A stretch of DNA of 35,475 nt from Pseudomonas citronellolis (GCF_029335315.1 NZ_JARJLT010000320.1:1-35475); one strand, 5' to 3'. Shown: positions 7,402 through 16,334, numbered from the stretch's first letter. Notes: a model not told the origin generated them from the letters alone. Made by a program: numbers and translations.

Positions 7402-9774
7402 TCACGACATCTGGGGCCCGGCATGGGCCGTCCCGGCGTAGGCGCGGGACGGCTCGCCGAAGACGAAGCGCGGGCGGAACACGTAGAGCAGCGAAGGCAT
7501 GACGAAGAGCGCGGAAGTCGCCGAGACGCCCAGCCAGATGGCCATCAGCAGGCCCATCTCGGCCTGGAAGCGCAGCGACGACACCCACCACAGCAAGGTG
7601 CTGAGGATCAGCACGCTCGCGGTGACCACCACCCCCATCCCGGCCGAATGCAGGGCCTTGCGGATGGCCTGCTCGGGGGTGCTGCCGATGGCGATCTCTT
7701 CCTTGACGCGGTCGGCGATGTAGAAGGCGTAATCCACCCCCAGGCCGATCCCCAGCGCCGCCACCGGCACTGTGTTGATGTTCATGCCGATGCCCTTCCA
7801 GGTCATGAAGGCGAAGGTCAGCATGTTGGAAATGATCACCGGCACCATGAACACCATGCCGGCCACGCTGGAGCGGTATACGGCGATGCAGATCACCGCG
7901 AGCACCAGCAGCGCCAGGGCGATGGCCTCGATCTGGCTGGAGAGGATGATTTCGTTGACCGCCGCCATCACCCCGATCACCCCGCCGGCGAGCTGCCAGT
8001 GGCCTTCGTGCAGCGGGTGCGCGGCGATGAAGTCCTTGATCCGCGCCACGGCGGTGCGGATGGTCTCGCCCTGGCGGTCGCGGAACATCAGGGTCACCGC
8101 GCCGTTGGCGTAGTGGGCGTCGGTGAAGCGGTCCATGTCGCCGGGCTCGGACACCGAGTCGAGCATGGCCATCAGGCTGCCGTTGAGGTCGGCGCTGTCG
8201 CCCAGCTCCAGGTAGCGCGGGTTGCCCTCGCGCAGGCTGGCGTTGACCTGCGGCAGCACGTCGGCGATGGACTGCGAGCCGCCGATCTCCGGCTGCGCCT
8301 CGATGAAGCGCTGGAACAGGCTCATCGACTGCAGCGCCTCGTTGCTCTTCACATAGTTCTGCTGGCCGTCCTGGCCGATCACCACGAACATCCGGTCGAC
8401 GCCTTCGAAGCGCGCGTTGATCGCCGCGGCGTCGCGGTTGTATTCGGCCTGCGGCCAGAGGATCGGCGAGCCGGGGTTGGCGTCGCCGATCTTCAGGTTC
8501 AGCGAGTACAGCCCGGCGGCCAGCACCACCAGCGCGGCGCCGCCGAGCACGAAGTAGCGGCCGCGCGACAGGGTCACCCGCACGCACAGGTCGAGCAGCT
8601 TGCGCAGCAGCGGCTGGCAGTCCAGCGGGTGGGCCACGCCGTGCGGGCGGCGGATGTAGGACAGCAGCACGGGGGTGAGGATCACCGCGCTGATGGTCAG
8701 GGTGGACACCCACACCACCGACAGCACGGTGAGTTTCTGCAGCATCGGGATCGGGCTCAGCGCCACCACCGCCATGCACGCGGCGTCGGCGATCACCCCG
8801 AGCATGCCGGGGCGGAACAGGTCGGCCAGGGCGATGCGCGCGGCGTTGCGCGACAGCTCGGCGCCCGGCGGCAGCAGCGGCAGCTCGTCGTCGAAGCGGT
8901 TGACGATCTGCACCGAGTGCGACACCGCCCGCGAGGTGATCAGCATCGCCACCACTATCACCAGCGGCTCGAAGCTGATCCCCAGCAGGTGGCAAATGCC
9001 CAGCGCCCAGATCGCGCTGACCAGCCCGGCCAGCAGCGGCAGCACCACGCCACGCCAGGTGCGCAGCAGCACGAAGAGCATGGCCAGGGTCACCGCCAGG
9101 GCGTAGAGCACCAAGTGCAGGGTCTCGGGCAGGTAGTGGTTGACCCAGCCGTAGAGGATCGGGTCGCCGACCACCCGCACCTGCACGCCGTCACCCTCGA
9201 CCTGGGCCAGCAGCGCCTTCACCTGGGTGAAGACCTTGGCGTAGTCGATCTGGCGGTCGTTGAAGTCGACGGTGACCAAGGTCGCCTGCAGGTCCTTGGA
9301 CACGTAGGGCCCGTAGACCAGCGGGTTGCGCAGCACCGCCTGCTTCAGCTCGGCCAGTTGCTCGGCGCTGCTCGGCACCTCCGGCCACATCAGCGGGCGG
9401 CTCTCGATGCCGGCGGTGGAGGCGCGCACTTCCTTGAGCTTCTTCGAGGCCAGGGAGGTGATCTGGTACTGGTTGACCGCCGCCACCTCGCGCAGGCCGA
9501 GGGTCACCCGGCGCACCTTGTCGAGCACCTCGGGGCGGAAGATGTCGCCCTGGTCGACCTCGAACATGATGGTGACCATGTTCGAGCCGCCGAAGGTGTC
9601 CTTGAACTTCTCGTGGGTGCGCACGTACTCGTGGCGCGAGGGCAGCATGTCCTCGAACACGGTGCGCACCTCGATGTGCAGGGCGGACCAGGCCAGCAGC
9701 GTGGTCAGCGCCGCGAGGATGCCCACGACCCAGGTGCGCTGGCGGATACAGAAAGCGGCGATGCGTTCGATCAT
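7402..9774 (-). CDS. MMPL/RND-family inner-membrane permease (module 1)
   Basis: 790 residues. The topology is that of an MMPL-type RND protein: TM1 at about 15-33, a first periplasmic loop (about 34-220), five membrane segments, TM7 near 405-425, a second periplasmic loop, then five more segments. The second half carries the family motif GIGLGVDYAFYIADR. It is shorter than HAE1 multidrug pumps (~1,040 residues) and lacks their full docking domains. It is nearer to HpnN/MmpL and patched-like lipid exporters. No membrane-fusion protein or TolC partner is encoded in the operon; instead DUF1302 and DUF1329 follow. It probably moves a lipid or hydrophobic aromatic between the inner membrane and periplasm, powered by protons. 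The substrate and direction are unknown. The ribosome site is weak, so translation may be coupled to YCF48 35 bp upstream. Confidence 0.9.
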   Translation of the reverse strand: MIERIAAFCIRQRTWVVGILAALTTLLAWSALHIEVRTVFEDMLPSRHEYVRTHEKFKDTFGGSNMVTIMFEVDQGDIFRPEVLDKVRRVTLGLREVAAVNQYQITSLASKKLKEVRASTAGIESRPLMWPEVPSSAEQLAELKQAVLRNPLVYGPYVSKDLQATLVTVDFNDRQIDYAKVFTQVKALLAQVEGDGVQVRVVGDPILYGWVNHYLPETLHLVLYALAVTLAMLFVLLRTWRGVVLPLLAGLVSAIWALGICHLLGISFEPLVIVVAMLITSRAVSHSVQIVNRFDDELPLLPPGAELSRNAARIALADLFRPGMLGVIADAACMAVVALSPIPMLQKLTVLSVVWVSTLTISAVILTPVLLSYIRRPHGVAHPLDCQPLLRKLLDLCVRVTLSRGRYFVLGGAALVVLAAGLYSLNLKIGDANPGSPILWPQAEYNRDAAAINARFEGVDRMFVVIGQDGQQNYVKSNEALQSMSLFQRFIEAQPEIGGSQSIADVLPQVNASLREGNPRYLELGDSADLNGSLMAMLDSVSEPGDMDRFTDAHYANGAVTLMFRDRQGETIRTAVARIKDFIAAHPLHEGHWQLAGGVIGVMAAVNEIILSSQIEAIALALLVLAVICIAVYRSSVAGMVFMVPVIISNMLTFAFMTWKGIGMNINTVPVAALGIGLGVDYAFYIADRVKEEIAIGSTPEQAIRKALHSAGMGVVVTASVLILSTLLWWVSSLRFQAEMGLLMAIWLGVSATSALFVMPSLLYVFRPRFVFGEPSRAYAGTAHAGPQMS

Positions 9775-9808
9775 TTCGGGTTACTCGCAGGTAGGCGTCG
9801 GGCGGGTC

Positions 9809-10864
9809 TCAGGGGTTCAGCGGCGACCAGCGCTGGCCGTCCCAGCGGCCGATGTCGGCGCCGGCCAGCCAGTAGTCGGCGCCATCGGCCAGGGCGCGGG
9901 TGTGCCAGGCCATGGCGCGCTCGCCGAGCACGCCGCTGTGCCACTCGCCGGCGCCGGCCGTGGCCCCGCCGCTGGCCCAACGGCCCAGGGCGCCGACCGC
10001 GAACCACTGCTGGCGCTGCGGGTTCCACAGCACGTCGAGCAGGTGGTCGTGCATGCCCAGGTCCACCGGTTGCCACTGGCGGCCGCCGTCCTGGCTGGTC
10101 AGCAGTACGCCGTCCAGGCCCACCGCCACGCCGTGGCTGGCGTCGCGGAAGCTCACCGCCATCAGCGAACTGGCTACCGGTGCCGGCAGTTCTTCCCAGC
10201 TGGCGCCGGCGTCGGCGCTGCGCAGGATGCGGCCGAACTCGCCGACCACCAGCAGGGTGCCGTCGTCGAGGATCGCCACGTCGTTCCAGGCCACGTCCTC
10301 TTCGCCGCGCAGGCGCTGCCAGGTGCGGCCGTAGTCATGGCTGGCGAGCAGCGCGCCCATCTCGCCGGTGGCGATCACCAGGCCACCGTGGCCGGCGCGC
10401 ACGCGGGTGAGCTTGTTGGCGACCTCCGAGCGCGGCACCTGGGCGGCCTTCTGCCAGTGGCCGCCGGCGTCGTCGCTGAACAGGATCAGGTTGCCGTTGC
10501 CCACCGCCACCGCGTGGCGCTCGTCGAGCATGGCGATGTCCTGCAGGGTCTCGCGCGCCGGGGTGGCCTGGCGTTGCAGGCTGCCGTCGGCGGCGATGGC
10601 GAGGATCTTGCCGTTGGAGCCGCAGGCCAGCACGCCGCCGTCCTGGGTGCGGGCCAGGCCGTAGAGGTGGTCGCGGCGCTCCAGCAGCGGCGGCGCGACA
10701 CTGGCGCCCACCGGCTGCGGCTTGATGAAGAGACCGGCCCAGAGCAGGCCGGCGATGATCGCCCAGGGCGCGAGCGAGGCCGCCAGGTTGGCCGCGCGCT
10801 GCGTCAGGCGCGGCCGGGCGGCGTGCGGCGGGGTGCTGAGGGGAAGGCTGACAGGCTTGTTCAT
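9809..10864 (-). CDS. YCF48-like beta-propeller protein, membrane-anchored (module 1)
   Basis: 351 residues. An N-terminal hydrophobic segment at about 33-47 (PWAIIAGLLWAGLFI) after a basic stretch looks like an uncleaved anchor. The rest is a seven-bladed-propeller-type repeat with Asp-box motifs SDDAGGHW, SHDYGRTW, SADAGASW and SQDGGRQW, the pattern of the YCF48/HCF136 photosystem assembly family and BNR-repeat proteins. Outside phototrophs such proteins occur beside DUF1302/DUF1329/RND genes; a scaffold or assembly role for the envelope complex is an inference. It is the first gene of the operon; ATG is at 10864. Two XylS-like boxes and a -10 lie upstream. The module-2 paralogue (29046-30110) has a cleavable signal peptide instead of an anchor. 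Confidence 0.85.
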   Translation of the reverse strand: MNKPVSLPLSTPPHAARPRLTQRAANLAASLAPWAIIAGLLWAGLFIKPQPVGASVAPPLLERRDHLYGLARTQDGGVLACGSNGKILAIAADGSLQRQATPARETLQDIAMLDERHAVAVGNGNLILFSDDAGGHWQKAAQVPRSEVANKLTRVRAGHGGLVIATGEMGALLASHDYGRTWQRLRGEEDVAWNDVAILDDGTLLVVGEFGRILRSADAGASWEELPAPVASSLMAVSFRDASHGVAVGLDGVLLTSQDGGRQWQPVDLGMHDHLLDVLWNPQRQQWFAVGALGRWASGGATAGAGEWHSGVLGERAMAWHTRALADGADYWLAGADIGRWDGQRWSPLNP

Positions 10865-10919
10865 TATTGAGTCCGCACGTTGGTGTCGCCCCGGTGGCCG
10901 ACGACTGAAGGCAGCTCAA

Positions 10920-10981
10920 CTCTAGGGATGGCGCCCGGTGCCCAGCTATCCCGCCACTGCCGGGCTTATCCCTTGCCTGCA
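10920..10981 (-). promoter_or_regulatory. Promoter with tandem XylS-like boxes upstream of the YCF48 operon
   Basis: On the minus strand, 10981-10967 reads TGCA-GGCAAG-GGATA (exact TGCA-N6-GGNTA). Exactly 20 bp on, 10961-10947 reads GGCA-GTGGCG-GGATA (one change). A candidate -10, TAGAGT, starts 22 bp after the second box, so the -35 would overlap that box, as in XylS-dependent promoters. The distal box lies 5 bp from the stop codon of the HbpS-like gene. Confidence 0.65.
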
Positions 10982-10985
10982 ATAT

Positions 10986-11435
10986 TCACCGGCGAGCGCG
11001 ACCGTCGGCGTCCAGGCGGTCGAGCACCTGCTGCGCGCCGGCCTCGGCGCACACCGCGTCCTGCAGCTCGCTGCCGCCGGAAACCCCGATGGCGCCGACG
11101 GTGCAGCCGTCCACCAGCACCGGCACGCCGCCGCCGAAGAGGATCATCCGCGGCCGGCTGGCCAGCCCCTCCAGGACCATCCGCGACATGCCGTTGAGGC
11201 GCTCCGCCCAGAGGTTGGTGGGGAAGCCGAAGCAGGCGCTGGTGTAGGCCTTGTCGATGGCGATCTCGCGGGTGTGCGCCGGCACCCCGTCCATGTGCGC
11301 CAGGTGGATGAGATGGCCACCGGCGTCGCACACCGCGATGCTGATGCGGATACCCAGCTCCTGGGCCCGCTCCAGCGCGGCCTGGCTGGCTTCCATGGCC
11401 AGTTGCAAAGACAGACTCTTGCGATCCAACAGCAT
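10986..11435 (-). CDS. HbpS/GlcG-family heme-binding-like protein
   Basis: 149 residues. It shows the compact GlcG/HbpS (PF03928) pattern: LALERAQELGIRISIAVCDAGGHLIHLAHMDG in the first half, then KAYTSACF, and GGVPVLVDGCTVGAIGVSGG near the C-terminus. Proteins of this family bind heme or cobalamin-type ligands and often accompany glycolate or aromatic catabolic genes; their role there is rarely known. I chose ATG 11435 because AAGGAG stands at ideal spacing and the family begins with this residue. The frame is open to 11564, but that extension reads across an intrinsic terminator. The gene lies alone between the end of the mhp operon and the promoter of the YCF48 operon. A chaperone or sensor role in the pathway is possible. 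Confidence 0.85.
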   Translation of the reverse strand: MLLDRKSLSLQLAMEASQAALERAQELGIRISIAVCDAGGHLIHLAHMDGVPAHTREIAIDKAYTSACFGFPTNLWAERLNGMSRMVLEGLASRPRMILFGGGVPVLVDGCTVGAIGVSGGSELQDAVCAEAGAQQVLDRLDADGRARR

Positions 11436-11465
11436 GTGGAACTCCTTCTGCGGGAGGTGGGAACG

Positions 11466-11497
11466 AAAAAAAAGGCCGGCCCACGCAGGGGCCGGCC
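11466..11497 (-). terminator. Intrinsic terminator downstream of the mhp operon
   Basis: Minus strand: perfect 9-bp stem GGCCGGCCC/GGGCCGGCC with loop CTGCGT, followed at once by eight T. This is a textbook rho-independent terminator. It ends transcripts coming from mhpE (stop at 11662). It is only 30 bp upstream of the HbpS-like start codon, leaving no room for a normal promoter between the two. Confidence 0.88.
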
Positions 11498-11598
11498 GGG
11501 GAACGAAACGGTTGCGTGGACCGCTTCGAGGAGCAACGTCGGGTACATCGCCACGAGCTGGCACGGCTTTTCGTAGGATCGAGGGGGACGCCTAGTCC

Positions 11599-11658
11599 TT
11601 GCTCGCGAACGGCCCCGCAGCGGGGGTTGGGTTCGCGAGCAAGCTCGCTCCTACAGGG
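11599..11658. repeat. REP-like inverted repeat (GTAGGAGCGAGCTTGCTCGCGA type)
   Basis: Arms TTGCTCGCGAAC (11599-11610) and GTTCGCGAGCAA (11631-11642) are perfect complements around a GC-rich 20-base loop. The right arm continues as GCTCGCTCCTACAGG, the well-known intergenic repeat of Pseudomonas chromosomes. It lies between the mhpE stop and the terminator and may act as an mRNA 3'-end stabiliser or be a RAYT-mobilised element. Confidence 0.75.
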
Positions 11659-11661
11659 TGC

Positions 11662-12672
11662 TCATGCGCGGCGGGCGAGCAGGTCCAGGGCCACGTCGAC
11701 GATCATGTCTTCCTGGCCGCCGACCATGCGGCGTTTGCCCAGCTCGACGAGGATGTCCACGGCCTTGATCCCGTACTTCGCCGAAGCGACCTCTGCGTGA
11801 CGCAGGAAGCTCGAATAGACGCCGGCGTAGCCCAGGGCCAGGGTTTCGCGGTCGACGCGTACCGGGCGGTCCTGCAGCGGGCGCACCAGGTCATCCGCCG
11901 CATCCATCAGCGCGTAGAGGTCGGTGCCGTGGTGCCAGCCGAGCTTGTCGGCGGCGGCGATGAACACTTCCAGCGGCGCGTTGCCGGCGCCGGCGCCCAT
12001 GCCCGCCAGGCTGGCGTCGATGCGGTTGCAGCCCTCCTCCACCGCGGCGATGGAGTTGGCCACGCCGAGGCTGAGGTTGTGGTGCGCGTGCATGCCGGTT
12101 TCGGTTTCGGGCTTCAGGACAGACTTCACCGCGCGGAAGCGTGCGCGGATATCGTCCATGTTCATCGCGCCGCCGGAGTCGACGACGTAGATGCAGGTGG
12201 CGCCGTAGCTTTCCATCAGCTTCGCCTGTTGCGCGAGGCCTTCCGGGGTCTGCATATGGCTCATCATCAGAAAGCCCACCGTATCCATGCCGAGTTCGCG
12301 GGCGTATTCGATGTGCTGCTTGGAGACGTCGGCTTCGGTGCAGTGGGTCGCCACGCGGACCACCCGAGCGCCGGCGTTATAGGCGGCCTTCAGGTCGTGG
12401 ATGGTGCCGATGCCGGGCAGCAGCAGGGTGGCGATCTTCGCGTGCTTCACCACGTCGGCGGCGGCTTCGATCCATTCCAGATCGGTGTGCGCGCCGAAGC
12501 CGTAGTTGAAGCTGGAACCTTGCAGGCCATCGCCATGCGCCACTTCGATGGAGTCGACCTTGGCCAGGTCGAGGGCGCTGGCAATCGCGCGTACATCCTC
12601 CAGCGAATACTGGTGGCGGATGGCGTGCATACCGTCGCGCAGGGTCACGTCGGAGATATAGAGCTTTTTCAT
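11662..12672 (-). CDS. mhpE: 4-hydroxy-2-oxovalerate aldolase
   Basis: 336 residues of the DmpG/MhpE class II aldolase family. The N-terminal [12 protein letters not shown] motif supplies Arg12, Asp13 and catalytic-base candidates His16/His20. HAHHNLSLG supplies the metal-binding His195 and His197. It splits 4-hydroxy-2-oxovalerate into pyruvate and acetaldehyde using a divalent metal. The acetaldehyde is normally channelled to the partner dehydrogenase, whose gene overlaps by ATGA (12669-12672), giving fixed stoichiometry of the two-protein complex. ATG 12672 is fixed by that overlap. It is the last gene of mhpBCDFE. Base composition is lower in GC than in mhpB-D, suggesting a different origin for the mhpFE pair. 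Confidence 0.95.
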   Translation of the reverse strand: MKKLYISDVTLRDGMHAIRHQYSLEDVRAIASALDLAKVDSIEVAHGDGLQGSSFNYGFGAHTDLEWIEAAADVVKHAKIATLLLPGIGTIHDLKAAYNAGARVVRVATHCTEADVSKQHIEYARELGMDTVGFLMMSHMQTPEGLAQQAKLMESYGATCIYVVDSGGAMNMDDIRARFRAVKSVLKPETETGMHAHHNLSLGVANSIAAVEEGCNRIDASLAGMGAGAGNAPLEVFIAAADKLGWHHGTDLYALMDAADDLVRPLQDRPVRVDRETLALGYAGVYSSFLRHAEVASAKYGIKAVDILVELGKRRMVGGQEDMIVDVALDLLARRA

Positions 12673-13601
12673 GCCGGGGCCCCCATTGCTTGCGCCATGC
12701 GCTCGGCGGTGGCCAGCGCGGCGGAGGTCATGATGTCGAGGTTGCCGGCATAGGCCGGCAGGTAATGGGCGGCGCCTTCGACTTCGAGGAAGACGGAAGT
12801 CTTCAGCCCGGAGAACTTGCCGTGGCCGGGGATGTTCAGGTCGCGCACTTCGTCGAACTGCACTTTCTGCTTCAGGCGGTAGCCGGGGACGTAGGCCTGC
12901 ACGGCCGCGGCCATCTCCTCGACGCTCGCTTCGACTTTCGCTGGGTCTACAGACTCGCTGAGCACGTAGACGGTATCCCGCATGATCAGCGGCGGCTCGG
13001 CCGGGTTCATGATGATGATCGCCTTGCCCTTCGCCGCGCCGCCGATCACTTCGATGGCCTTGCTGGTGGTCTCGGTGAACTCGTCGATGTTCGCGCGGGT
13101 GCCCGGACCAGCCGACTTCGAGGCGATGGAAGCGATGATCTCCGCGTAATGAACCTTGGCCACTCGCGATACCGCCGCCACCATCGGAATCGTGGCCTGC
13201 CCACCGCAGGTCACCATATTCACGTTCAGCGCTTGCAGGTGCTGCTCCAGGTTGACCACCGGCACGCAATACGGACCGATTGCGGCCGGGGTCAGGTCGA
13301 TCACGCGAAGACCGGGCTTGTGGCCCCGCAGGAACGCGTCGTTGTTCACGTGGGCGCCGGCTGAAGTGGCATCGAAGACGAAGTCGATCTCCTTGAAGAT
13401 CGGCAGGCGGGTCAGGCCCTCCACGCCTTCGTGGGTGGTGGCGACGCCCATTCGTGATGCGCGCGCCAGTCCGTCGGAGGCCGGGTCGATGCCGACCATG
13501 GCGGCCATTTCCAGGTGCTGCGCGTTGCGCAGGATCTTGATCATCAGGTCGGTGCCGATGTTGCCGGAACCGATGATGGCGACTTTGCGTTTATGGCTCA
13601 T
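12669..13601 (-). CDS. mhpF: Acetaldehyde dehydrogenase (acylating)
   Basis: 310 residues, the usual length for DmpF/MhpF. NAD-binding GSGNIGTD is at 11-18. The catalytic Cys132 lies in [12 protein letters not shown]-terminal dimerisation/aldolase-contact region includes [19 protein letters not shown]. It converts acetaldehyde, NAD+ and CoA to acetyl-CoA, taking the aldehyde directly from MhpE. It starts at ATG 13601, 10 bp after the mhpD stop, and overlaps mhpE by 4 bp. GC content falls compared with mhpD: a sample line in mhpE (12241-12300) is 57% GC against 78% in mhpD (14221-14280), by hand count. Function is very secure. Confidence 0.96.
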   Translation of the reverse strand: MSHKRKVAIIGSGNIGTDLMIKILRNAQHLEMAAMVGIDPASDGLARASRMGVATTHEGVEGLTRLPIFKEIDFVFDATSAGAHVNNDAFLRGHKPGLRVIDLTPAAIGPYCVPVVNLEQHLQALNVNMVTCGGQATIPMVAAVSRVAKVHYAEIIASIASKSAGPGTRANIDEFTETTSKAIEVIGGAAKGKAIIIMNPAEPPLIMRDTVYVLSESVDPAKVEASVEEMAAAVQAYVPGYRLKQKVQFDEVRDLNIPGHGKFSGLKTSVFLEVEGAAHYLPAYAGNLDIMTSAALATAERMAQAMGAPA

Positions 13602-13611
13602 GGGGTCTCTC

Positions 13612-14406
13612 TCATTCGCCGCTGAAGGTCACGCCGACGCGGCCCAGGCCGTCGATCTCGGCTTCGAATCGGTCGCCCGCGGCCACCGCCACCATCGGCC
13701 CGAGGGCCCCGGTGAGGACGATGTCGCCGGCTCGCAGGGGGTCGCCCAGGCGCGCCAGGGTGCGCGCCAGCCACACCGCCGCGTTCAGCGGGTGGCCGAG
13801 GCATTCGGCGCCGCTGCCGGCGGAGACTTCCTCGCCGTTGCGGGTCATGCGCATGGCCGCGCCGCGCAGGTCCAGGCCGTCGAGCCGCCGCGCCGGGCCG
13901 CCGAGCACGAAGCAGCCGCTGGAGGCGTTGTCGGCCACGGTGTCGGCGAAGCGGATGTTCCAGTTGGAGATGCGGCTGCCGACGATTTCCAGGGCCGGCA
14001 GCACCCAGCCGGTGGCGTTCAGTACGTCGGCGAAGGTGGTGTCGGCGCTGGGCAGGTCGTGTTCCAGCACCAGGGCGATTTCGGCCTCGATCTTCGGTTG
14101 CAGCACGCGATTGAACGGCACCACTTCGTTGTCGCCGTAGGCCATGTCGGCGAACAGGGTGCCGAAGTCCGGCTGGTCCACGCCCAGCTGGGCCTGCACC
14201 TTGGGGTTGGTCAGGCCGATCTTGCGGCCGACCAGGCGGCGGCCGGCGGCCAGGGCGTGGGCGACGTTGAGGCGCTGGATGGCGTAGGCGGCCTCGCCGT
14301 TCTCGGCGCCGATCTGCTCACGCAGCGGGGCGATGGCTTCGCCCTGGGCTTCGGCGCGGCGCAGGTCGGCGGCCAGGCGTTCGAGGGTCTCTTGGCGGAT
14401 GGTCAT
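13612..14406 (-). CDS. mhpD: 2-hydroxypenta-2,4-dienoate hydratase
   Basis: 264 residues (E. coli MhpD 269). Family features: GRKIGLTN with Lys62, the metal-site glutamates Glu107 and Glu109 in [11 protein letters not shown], and Glu140 in [10 protein letters not shown]. It adds water to 2-hydroxypenta-2,4-dienoate to give 4-hydroxy-2-oxovalerate, between the C-C hydrolase and the aldolase. Mg2+ or Mn2+ is the usual cofactor. ATG 14406 lies 14 bp after the mhpC stop, with a GAGGTG ribosome site in the gap. A decarboxylase of the same fold (DmpH-like) is possible by sequence family. However, the context with mhpB/mhpC and no tautomerase or semialdehyde dehydrogenase favours hydratase. Confidence 0.93.
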   Translation of the reverse strand: MTIRQETLERLAADLRRAEAQGEAIAPLREQIGAENGEAAYAIQRLNVAHALAAGRRLVGRKIGLTNPKVQAQLGVDQPDFGTLFADMAYGDNEVVPFNRVLQPKIEAEIALVLEHDLPSADTTFADVLNATGWVLPALEIVGSRISNWNIRFADTVADNASSGCFVLGGPARRLDGLDLRGAAMRMTRNGEEVSAGSGAECLGHPLNAAVWLARTLARLGDPLRAGDIVLTGALGPMVAVAAGDRFEAEIDGLGRVGVTFSGE

Positions 14407-14420
14407 GGGGCACCTCGGGG

Positions 14421-15281
14421 TCAGTGCTGGAGGAAGTCCAGCACCAGGCGGTTGAAAGGCTCGGCGTGTTCCCACTGCGCCCAGTGGCCGCAGTTGTTGA
14501 ACACGTGGAGGGCGGATTTCGGCAGCCCGGCGAGCAGGCGCAGGCCGGCGTCCATCGGCACGAAGCGGTCGTTGCGGCCCCAGACGATCAGGCTCGGCGC
14601 CTGGATTTCGTGCAGGCGCGCGCCGAAGTCGGGGAACTGCTTGGGGTTGGCGGCCAGGCTGGCGACGAAGTTGTCGAGGTGGTCGCGGCGGCTGAGCATG
14701 TTGCCCAGGCGGGTCTGGAACAGTTCTTCGGTGAGGTCGCTGGGGTCGTAGACGAAGACGTTCATCATCGTCTTCAGGTTGTCGATGGTCGGCTCGCGGT
14801 ACAGGCCGTTGAGCAGCTTGATGCCCTCGGTGGGCATCGGCACGAAGGGGCTGGCGCCGCCGGTGCCGCCGCCCATCAGCACCAGCTTGCCGACCCGCTG
14901 CGGGTGGGCCAGGGCGAAGGCCACGGCGCTGTGGCCGCCCATGGAGTTGCCGATCAGGTGCGCGCGCTCGATGCCGAGCACGTCGAGCAGGCCCTTGAGC
15001 GCGCTGGCGTTGAGGTCCGAGCGCGAGCCACGGCAGACGATCGGGTCGCTCTTGCTCCAGCCCGGGCAGTCCATGAGGACGATCCGGTAGCCGGCGTGCA
15101 GCAGCGGCTCCAGGTTGCGGCTGAAGTTGGCCCAGCCGCTGGCGCCGGGACCGGAGCCGTGGAGCATGACCACGGTCTCGGCACCGTCGCCGAGGTCGTT
15201 GTAGTGCAGTTGCAGGTCCAGCTCGCCTTCGCGGATGCGGGCGAACCGGCTGCTGGCGGCTTCGCTGATTTCAATCGTCAT
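14421..15281 (-). CDS. mhpC: Meta-cleavage product C-C bond hydrolase (alpha/beta hydrolase)
   Basis: 286 residues, the length of MhpC/BphD enzymes. Oxyanion-hole motif [10 protein letters not shown] at 41-50, nucleophile Ser113 in GNSMGG, Asp238 in [10 protein letters not shown] and His266 in [10 protein letters not shown] complete the triad. It hydrolyses the ring-fission product from MhpB, releasing 2-hydroxypentadienoate and a short dicarboxylic acid (succinate if the catechol side chain is propionate, fumarate if acrylate). ATG 15281 overlaps the mhpB stop as ATGA, so translation is coupled. Substrate range within the BphD/MhpC/HsaD group cannot be fixed by sequence reading. The partner MhpB is the reason for calling it MhpC. 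Confidence 0.93.
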   Translation of the reverse strand: MTIEISEAASSRFARIREGELDLQLHYNDLGDGAETVVMLHGSGPGASGWANFSRNLEPLLHAGYRIVLMDCPGWSKSDPIVCRGSRSDLNASALKGLLDVLGIERAHLIGNSMGGHSAVAFALAHPQRVGKLVLMGGGTGGASPFVPMPTEGIKLLNGLYREPTIDNLKTMMNVFVYDPSDLTEELFQTRLGNMLSRRDHLDNFVASLAANPKQFPDFGARLHEIQAPSLIVWGRNDRFVPMDAGLRLLAGLPKSALHVFNNCGHWAQWEHAEPFNRLVLDFLQH

Positions 15282-16258
15282 GAATGGAGTCCTCTGGAAT
15301 GGGCGGAGAGCGAGCCAAAGCCGGCGATCCACTCGGGGATCGGCCGGTAGTAGCGCGCGCGGGCCTGGTAGGGGCCGAAGGCGGACAGCGCGGCGAAGGC
15401 CGCGACCCAGGTCTTCACCTCGTGGGTCGACTTGCCGGCCAGGGCCGACAGCTCGGCGTTGCTCAGCGTGTCCAGTTCGGCGAAGTGGCCTTGTTCGAGC
15501 AGGTCGAGGAAGTGGTTGTCCCAGGCCGGACTGAGCGGGTGCAGGCTGTTCTGGTCGGCGACGAAGCCTTCGGCGGCGCTGATCACCCGCTGCTGGCGGG
15601 CCTGGCGCTCGTCGGCCGGCAGGTCGCGGCCGCTGCCCATCAGGCGGTCGGCCATGCGCGCGTCGACCGTGGCCAACTCGGGCACCGGCGGCTGGTGCGA
15701 CAGCCCGCCGGAGCCGAGGAACAGCACGCGCTTGCCGGTGCTGCGGGCGAAACGGCCGATGGCCTCGCCGAGCAGCCGCGCGCGCTGGAAACTCGGCAGC
15801 GGCACCGCCACGCCATTGATGAACACCGGGATCACCGGCTTGGCGGCGAGGCCGCCGAGCAGCAGTTCCAGCGGCTGGGCGAAGCCGTGGTCGACCTGCA
15901 TGCGGTAGGACACCGCCGCATCCACGCCCGCCTCCAGCACCGCCGTGGCGCAGGCCTCGGCGGCCTCGCGGGGCACGTCGAGCGGCCCGGCCAGGCTGTG
16001 GAAGTCACCGATGGCGTGGGCGGCCATACCGATGCAGAACGACGGCATCACATCGTAGAAGAAGCCGTTGTAGTGGTCCGGGGCGAACAGGAACACCAGC
16101 TCCGGATCGAAGGCGGCGATGCGCGCGCGGGCGGCGGCGACCACCTCGTCCACCTCGGCCAGCACCTCGGCGGCCGGGTCGACGTAACCCACCAGCGGGG
16201 TGTGCGACAGGCAGTGCAGGTAGGCGCGCCGCTCGGGCGAGGTGGGCAGGTTGTGCAT
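15278..16258 (-). CDS. mhpB: 2,3-dihydroxyphenylpropionate/2,3-dihydroxycinnamate 1,2-dioxygenase
   Basis: 326 residues, class III (LigB-type) extradiol dioxygenase. It follows E. coli MhpB along its whole length: [17 protein letters not shown] near the N-terminus, [15 protein letters not shown], the acid-base region [10 protein letters not shown] with Asp123 and His124, and [13 protein letters not shown] with His188. His19 and His62 are probable iron ligands. It uses Fe2+ and O2 to open the ring of 2,3-dihydroxyphenylpropionate-type catechols. ATG 16258 was preferred over 16282: a GGGAG site precedes it and it leaves only a 9-residue extension relative to E. coli. It is the first gene of mhpBCDFE and has a XylS-like promoter. 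No mhpA flavin hydroxylase, mhpT transporter or mhpR regulator is present. Confidence 0.96.
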   Translation of the reverse strand: MHNLPTSPERRAYLHCLSHTPLVGYVDPAAEVLAEVDEVVAAARARIAAFDPELVFLFAPDHYNGFFYDVMPSFCIGMAAHAIGDFHSLAGPLDVPREAAEACATAVLEAGVDAAVSYRMQVDHGFAQPLELLLGGLAAKPVIPVFINGVAVPLPSFQRARLLGEAIGRFARSTGKRVLFLGSGGLSHQPPVPELATVDARMADRLMGSGRDLPADERQARQQRVISAAEGFVADQNSLHPLSPAWDNHFLDLLEQGHFAELDTLSNAELSALAGKSTHEVKTWVAAFAALSAFGPYQARARYYRPIPEWIAGFGSLSAHSRGLHS

Positions 16259-16334
16259 CGGTAGGCTCCCTGGCAGCGCCAACGACTGCCGGCGCTGCCG
16301 GCAGGCCCTCCAGAGACGAAGAGCAGGCTGACAC

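Noticed and set aside
7340-8995. Long N-terminal extension of the DUF1302 frame
   Set aside because: Arg/Pro/Ala-rich translation that reads the RND gene in another frame; the signal peptide begins at 7339.
7381-10410. 1009-codon plus-strand frame opposite the module-1 permease
   Set aside because: Same antisense pattern, no ribosome site, no family resemblance.
11436-11564. 43-residue N-terminal extension of the HbpS-like protein
   Set aside because: It would translate through the terminator hairpin; the AAGGAG site and family start support 11435.
16259-16282. Upstream ATG for mhpB (MALPGSLP...)
   Set aside because: Would extend the protein beyond the E. coli-like start; GGGAG stands correctly before 16258.
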